A stretch of DNA of 64,000 bases from Progne subis subis (Eukaryota > Chordata > Aves > Passeriformes > Hirundinidae), in contig JAKJHU010000054.1 of NCBI GenBank assembly GCA_022316685.1, positions 2,392,501 through 2,456,500 on the forward strand, in the 5' to 3' direction. Below are positions 59,301-64,000 of this stretch, in pieces. Under the pieces are notes generated by a model, which was given only the letters and a program-made list of their open reading frames with translations, did no database searches and had not been told where the DNA came from. Position 1 is the first letter of the stretch; every line of letters begins with the position of its first letter. Position numbers and translations under genes: made by a program.

Positions 59301-59787
59301 TGTCATGGTCTGTGGGGAGATGCCCTTCCAGGATGACCATGACATCGTGTCGGGGCAGCTCTTCTTCAGGCAGCAGATCTCTCCAGGTTGGTATCCGGCC
59401 TCAAGAAGGCAGGCTTTGGCACATGGCACGGCGCAGCCCAGCACAGCCCTCAGCAGCTGTGCCGGAGGTCAATGTGCCCTCCAGGGCCGGCTGCAGGAGG
59501 TGGCCCGTGATGGGCTCGGTGTGGCACGCTTGGCTGAAGGAGGTGGCGCTCGTCCTGCCGTGCCGCTCTCCCGCAAAGGGCGGCTCTGAGCACAGGCAGC
59601 GTGGCCTGGCTTCTGCAGGCGCCGGGAGCAGCCGGGCAGGAGCCTTCTGCAGGTGACGGGCGCTTTCTGCCTTCTCTCCCCAGAGTGCCAACATCTGATC
59701 CGCTGGTGTTTGTCCCTGCACCCCGAGGACCGGCCAGTGCTGGAGCAGATCTTGTGCCACCCTTGGGTGTGGGGCGGGAGGCTTTGA
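56393..59787 (+). CDS. PIM-family serine/threonine kinase-like gene, copy B (membrane-anchored)
   Basis: Coding exons 56393-57407, 57564-57785, 57882-57985, 58083-58133, 58440-58806, 59210-59386, 59684-59787: 2040 nt, 679 residues, exon for exon like copy A. Hydrophobic anchor ([19 protein letters not shown]) at ~12-30 then basic residues; P-loop LGSGGFG 428-434, Lys451, helix-C Glu473, hinge LERPE, HRD 549-551, DFG 570-572, PPEW 593-596. By family it should phosphorylate basic Ser/Thr motifs as PIM1 does, but activity is inferred. The first ATG (56393) has a weak context; the next in-frame ATG (56411, GCCATGGGT) is stronger and may be the real start, shortening the protein by six residues without losing the anchor. 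It differs from copy A by 16 residues in exon 1 and very few in the kinase domain. Confidence 0.85.
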
Positions 59788-59935
59788 TGCCTTTGGCGGA
59801 GCCTCTGCAGCCCCCACTCACCGAGACCCACACAGGACTGAGGGAGATGTTACTGTAGAATAACCACTGTATTCTAAACCTGGGCTTTGGCCACGGCTCA
59901 TTTATTAACATGTATATATTTAATATAATTTCCTG

Positions 59936-59941
59936 AATAAA
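59936..59941 (+). terminator. Poly(A) signal of kinase copy B
   Basis: AATAAA about 150 bases past the stop, in sequence not shared with copies A and C. Confidence 0.6.
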
Positions 59942-60270
59942 GCCATGAGAATCTGAAAGACAACTGTGGGGTCTCTATGAGAACTATAAAGGCAATGCTT
60001 TCATTAAAAGATCCAGTTTTTAAAATCATCTCTAGAGTTTCATTTTACACATCATTATAGACAAGGACACCTTCCCAGGGGAAGGCGGCATCCAAAGGAG
60101 CTGTGCAGGGATGCACAAATGCTAGAAGGGCTTCTAGGACAGCTGGACACACTCCAGTGGGCTCAGCCTCCTGCGCAGGAGCAGGGAAAGAGATTGAGGA
60201 GGCCCCAGTGCAGAGGAAGGAGCGGCAGGGACAGGCGGGATGAAGTGACTGCAGCAACTGTTGGGTAGGA

Positions 60271-60840
60271 GAGGACCGAGGGATATTGCTGGGGAAAAGG
60301 GAGACACAAGAGCTCTCGGGGGCCTGAAACCGCTAATGGTGGCTGCGGAAAGCTGAACACAATCTCCCCTGCATACCCCAGCCCCTTACACAGGGGAAGC
60401 CCTGGCTAAAATCCAGGAAACACAGCGCTGTGGATGCAAGGGATCAGAACCAGGGTCCGTGTGGGGAGCGTCCCTCATGGGAGGAACCTGAATGGAACCG
60501 AGCAGGGCTGGGGCAGGAGGCTCAGACGGAGCAGAGAAGGGGCACCCTCTGTCCATGCCAAGGCCCAGGGCAGCCCTATCCCGGCAAGAGCACAGGGAGA
60601 GGATCCTTGAGCTGCTGCACGTTGGCGCTGCCCTGGCTCAGCCGGGAAGCCCCTCATTGCCCGGGGCAGCTGGGGGCAGTGGGGAGTGGGAGAGGGAAAG
60701 CAGCGGAACACAAGGATCTCTCCTACACCCACATGGATTCTGACTGCCGTGTTCATGGGCTGCGCCAAATGGCTGCTCTGTTGGGAACAGAACCAGAAAC
60801 GACACCAACATCCCACTTTACTGTTCCAGAAAAAGAAAAA
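60271..60840 (+). repeat. Direct repeat flanking copy B, right
   Basis: Near-identical partner of 54243-54826. Visible differences are single bases plus one small indel near 60797. Confidence 0.9.
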
Positions 60841-61080
60841 TAAAAGGGAAAAAAATTAAAAACAGAAACAAAAACAAACAAACAAACAAACGGAAGAAAG
60901 AGAAATAAAAACCATTAAGGATGAAAATTAGAAAAAAGATGAATAAGAATAAATAAAAAGAATAAATAATAATAAAAAGAAAAAAGATGAATAAGAAGCA
61001 AGACTGAGAAGAAGACTTCAAAGGTGTTGAAAGTGGGGAAAAAACCAGGAAGGTGAAGACAAACAAGAAGGAGGAAGAAG
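60838..61080 (+). repeat. A-rich low-complexity tract
   Basis: Mostly A with G and T in runs such as AATAAATAATAATAAAAAG and AAACAAACAAACAAACAAAC. It begins exactly where the direct repeat loses similarity to its partner. Confidence 0.85.
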
Positions 61081-61806
61081 TAGAGCAAGAGGAGAAGTGA
61101 GCCAGAGGAGCAAAGCCCAGGACAGAGCAGTGATGCCCAACACAAGTGCCCAGCACCCTCTGTCTGATGCCCAGTCAATTCCCACCAGGAAGCTCTCCTG
61201 ACCAGCTTCCCCAGTTGTTAGATTCAGCAGGACATCCTGTGGTGTGGAATATCCCTCTGTCCAGTCCAGGTCAACTGTCCTGGACATGCTCCCTCCAGGC
61301 TCTTTGTCTCATGTCCTCGATGGCAGAGCATGAGACATGGAATGGCTTCTAGGACCCTGCAGAGTCCTTGAGGAGGCCAAGCCCTGCTTAGCAACAACTG
61401 AACTCTCCACCTGTGATCCACAGCATTCCCCTCCTACATTAAAGCACAGCACTGTGAGAGTTTCCAGAAGAAAGGAATCCCAGGCAAACCCAGAACAGAG
61501 GGAACACTCAGACAGTTTTCCAAGAAAATCCAAATGAATTTAACACCGATGCTCCTAAGAAGATCTGATCTTGCTCTGTAGACACATTCCTGGTAGTCAG
61601 AGGTTATCTCGGGGGAGCTTCTGGGCGATGGTGGAATCTCCTTGCTTTCATCTGGATCATCTCTGCTGACAAGCACAGGGTGTTCCCCATTGGAAGAGCC
61701 ACAGTCTTGTGATACCTGTCGGCTGAAAACTAATGGCTCCAGGACACTTGCTGCTGGGACGCTTGCCTCTGGGAACATCTTCTCGGAGAGGGCGGGGCTC
61801 CCCTTC

Positions 61807-62480
61807 TGTCTTGGTTTGAAAAAGACAGTTGTCTGCTAAGGAGAGGCAGGCCTCTCTAGGAAATAAGGAATTCAAATCTTTCCCTCCGTGTTATTATAAT
61901 TTAGAAGATTAAAAAAAACCTTTCGGTCAGAGCTATGGGGAAAAGGAATAACAGTCCTTTACTAGTAAATATAACAGGACAGACAAACAACAACAGCACT
62001 TATAATAACAGTAAAACAGAACCAAGAACCCTGAGGGCAAACGGTGGAAAAGTCCGTCGCTGATGGCTGCAAGCTGGAAGCGATGGATTGTCCTCAGCAG
62101 GCAGGCAGGGGGGTGTCCTGGCAGATGAAGTGGGCAGTGCCGGAGAACCCGCAGCGGCTGGACCCCGGGCTGACCCAAAATCCAGCAGGGTAACGAAGAA
62201 ACTCCGAATTCCTGGGCACTCCAACAGATGATAGAATTCCCAGGACCAGACTCCTCCGTTAGCTGTGGACTCCAGGCAGCTACTCCGTAGCCCGACCGTC
62301 CTCCCCGGGAAAACCGAGAGAAGTGAGCCCACACCTTAGCTCTCCTGGGAGCCTCCTCCCTCCCCCAAAACCAAGTGATCAACTTCTTTTGTCAGGTTAA
62401 GCACCACTTAACTACCCCTACTTAAAAATCTAGCAACTCATGGGGGGGAAAAATTCTACAGGAGAACTTAACCCTTAACA
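61807..62480 (-). mobile_element. Solo retroviral LTR (ERVL-like, 674 bp)
   Basis: The element has TG...CA ends (TGTCTTGGTTTG at left, CCTTAACA at right) and is flanked by a perfect 5-base duplication CCTTC (61802-61806 and 62481-62485). The paralogous site near 48058-48065 lacks the insert. A 5-base duplication suits class III (ERVL-type) elements. The ends are symmetrical, so orientation is inferred as minus from an AGTAAA signal near the TGTCTTGG end. No internal retroviral genes are present. Confidence 0.85.
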
Positions 62481-62628
62481 CCTTCTTACTTCCAGGCATC
62501 TGCATCCGCAGGGATGAGCAACTTCTGCACACACACAGCTGTGGCTCTGAGGGAGAAGTCTTCCTCTGTCTCCGGTGCGGCAGCTTTCACGCAGGCATGG
62601 GGAGCGATTGAGACTCTCACGACGAGTG

Positions 62629-62946
62629 TGCCGTCGCTTTGATTTTGGAGGCAGGAATGTGACATAACTCACCAGTGCTCATGCACAACAGCCGACTTGG
62701 ACTGAGCGCTCTCTTTTTATACAGACCCGAAGGTCGGCGCACTCAATCCCCACCGGCTGAACCAGCTGCCATCGGGTCAGACAAGAAACAGCTGCCCTTG
62801 TCCCCAGTGATTTAGGCCTGCTCTTCAGCAGTCCATACTGCTTAACTTATATAATCAAGCTACTTATATCATCAGTTACTTTACAGTTATAAAGTGGGGA
62901 TTAATTATTAATGTCAGGCCTCCAGGATCAGCTGTTGGTCATAACA
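62629..62946 (-). mobile_element. Probable second solo LTR (~318 bp)
   Basis: An insert relative to the paralogous site at ~48205-48215. On the minus strand it starts TGTTATGACC and ends AGCGACGGCA, with a TATA-like GTATAAAAAG (62711-62720) two thirds along, as expected for an LTR. Flanking hexamers CGAGTG and ATAGTG agree at four of six bases, so a decayed 6-base target duplication is possible. Confidence 0.6.
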
Positions 62947-62962
62947 ATAGTGTCCCACCTGT

Positions 62963-64000
62963 GGAGACCTTCCTCTTCCTGCTCCTCCACTGCCCACTGC
63001 AGAGAGTGAGCTGGACATGGGAACACCTGCCTTTACTGAGGGAAGACCTTGTCCAGCACCACACCAAGGGGATTCTCCTGTGGCAAAGCTGCATTTTCCT
63101 TACAGCCATGGACTGGCAATTGGCAACGCCAGGATATTCACTCCTGGGACACACCCTTCACCCATTGCTGTACTGCTGTGAGCTGGGCTCACATCTCTGC
63201 TTTCAGGCTTTTCTGGGCCATTTGAATCCCCAGGGATGAGCAGGTCGTGCTGTCACCCGTGGCTCTGAGAGAGCAGGCAGTCTTGTGCTAAAGGCTTCCT
63301 CTGTCTGCACTCAGACAGACCCATCTACCGATGTGGAGGAAAGGCATCAAAAGCTTGGCAAAGGCTGAAGGGAACACTCTGATTAGCCCTGTTCCCAAGA
63401 GGTTTCTAAAGCTGAAGTTGCTAACAGGGAGCAGACTTGACAGCCCGGAATGGGTTGGAGGTTGTTTTATTTTTCGGACCCTCAGTCCTGCGAGGGTCTC
63501 GGTGAGTGGGGGCTGCAGAGGCTCCGCCAAAGGCATCAAAGCCTCCCGCCCCACATCCAAGGGTGGCACAAGATCTGCTCCAGCACTGGCCGGTCCTCGG
63601 GGTGCAGGGACAAACACCAGCGGATCAGATGTTGGCACTCTGGGGAGAGAAGGCAGAAAGCGCCCGTCACTTGCAGAAGGCTCCTGCCCGGCTGCTCCCG
63701 GCGCCTGCAGAAGCCGGGCCACGCTGCCTGTGCTCAGAGCCGCCCTTTGCGGGAGAGCGGCACGGCAGGACGAGCGCCACCTCCTTCAGCCAAGCGTGCC
63801 ACACCGAGCCCGTCACGGGCCACCTCCTGCAGCCGGCCCTGGAGGGCACATTGACCTCCAGCACAGCTGCTGAGGGCTGTGCTGGGCTGCGCCGTGCCAT
63901 GTGCCAAAGCCTGCCTTCTTGAGGCCGGATACCAACCTGGAGAGATCTGCTGCCTGAAGAAGAGCTGCCCCGACACAATGTCATGGTCATCCTGGAAGGG
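62963..64000 (+). repeat. Direct repeat A/C, right copy (cut by window end)
   Basis: Copy of 48221-49258 in the same orientation, running to the end of the window. Confidence 0.9.
63536..64000 (-). CDS. PIM-family kinase-like gene, copy C, partial (last exon and part of the one before)
   Basis: The last coding exon is 63536-63639 ([18 protein letters not shown] ... HPWMWGGRL, stop TGA), and the preceding exon starts at 63937 and is cut by the window edge; its donor is again GTTGGT. Both are intact and nearly identical to copy A, same strand. The rest of the gene, including the anchor exon, lies beyond the window, so completeness cannot be judged. Confidence 0.8.

Larger units (their letters stand above)
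55763..59842 (+). repeat. Inverted-repeat arm B (~4.1 kb)
   Basis: Reverse complement of 48737-52822. Similarity at the right edge ends in the 3'UTR at AGGACTGAGGG, after which B has unrelated sequence while A and C continue alike. Confidence 0.9.
59942..61806. other. Intergenic region between kinase copies B and C
   Basis: No gene recognised. It holds the right direct repeat (60271-60840), an A-rich low-complexity stretch (60838-61080), and at 61340-61530 a diverged relative of the sequence upstream of the kinase genes (compare 52690-52880 reversed), apparently a remnant of another unit. Confidence 0.55.

Overview
The window is bird nuclear DNA, most likely from an oscine passerine. This rests on intron-rich vertebrate genes, CR1 LINE fragments, avian-type retroviral LTRs and a local expansion of PIM1-like kinases, a family known to have expanded in songbirds. 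The species call is inference.

The left two thirds (1-43200) is a compact housekeeping block in the same order and orientation as human 17p13.2: RABEP1 (+, last five coding exons only), NUP88 (-, 17 exons), RPAIN (+, 7 exons), C1QBP (-, 6 exons), DHX33 (-, 12 exons), DERL2 (-, 7 exons) and MIS12 (+, one coding exon). NUP88/RPAIN and DERL2/MIS12 are head-to-head pairs on shared CpG-rich promoters. RABEP1/NUP88 and RPAIN/C1QBP converge tail to tail. Exon chains were rebuilt by hand with splice phases checked. All chains close exactly except DHX33, which carries three single-base insertions.

The gene-poor stretch 43200-48700 holds CR1 fragments and duplicated non-coding modules. From 48700 to the end is a segmental-duplication array: two complete PIM-like kinase genes in opposite orientation (48794-52188 minus; 56393-59787 plus) form a ~4 kb-arm inverted repeat with a ~3 kb spacer, and the 3' end of a third copy (63536-64000 minus) runs off the window. 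Each complete gene has seven coding exons with compatible phases and predicts 679 residues: an N-terminal transmembrane anchor, a long basic/proline-rich linker and an intact PIM-type catalytic domain. Between the two complete copies the kinase exons differ almost only at silent sites, whereas the N-terminal exon differs almost only by replacements. Solo LTRs, a decayed retroviral pol fragment and ~560 bp direct repeats mark the history of the array.

The most notable observations are the membrane-anchored PIM-like kinases and their contrasting evolution, the inverted duplication, a conserved CRE-like palindrome in their promoters, two adjacent U12-type introns in DERL2, a six-CCAAT-box array in the DERL2/MIS12 promoter, and the DHX33 frameshifts.
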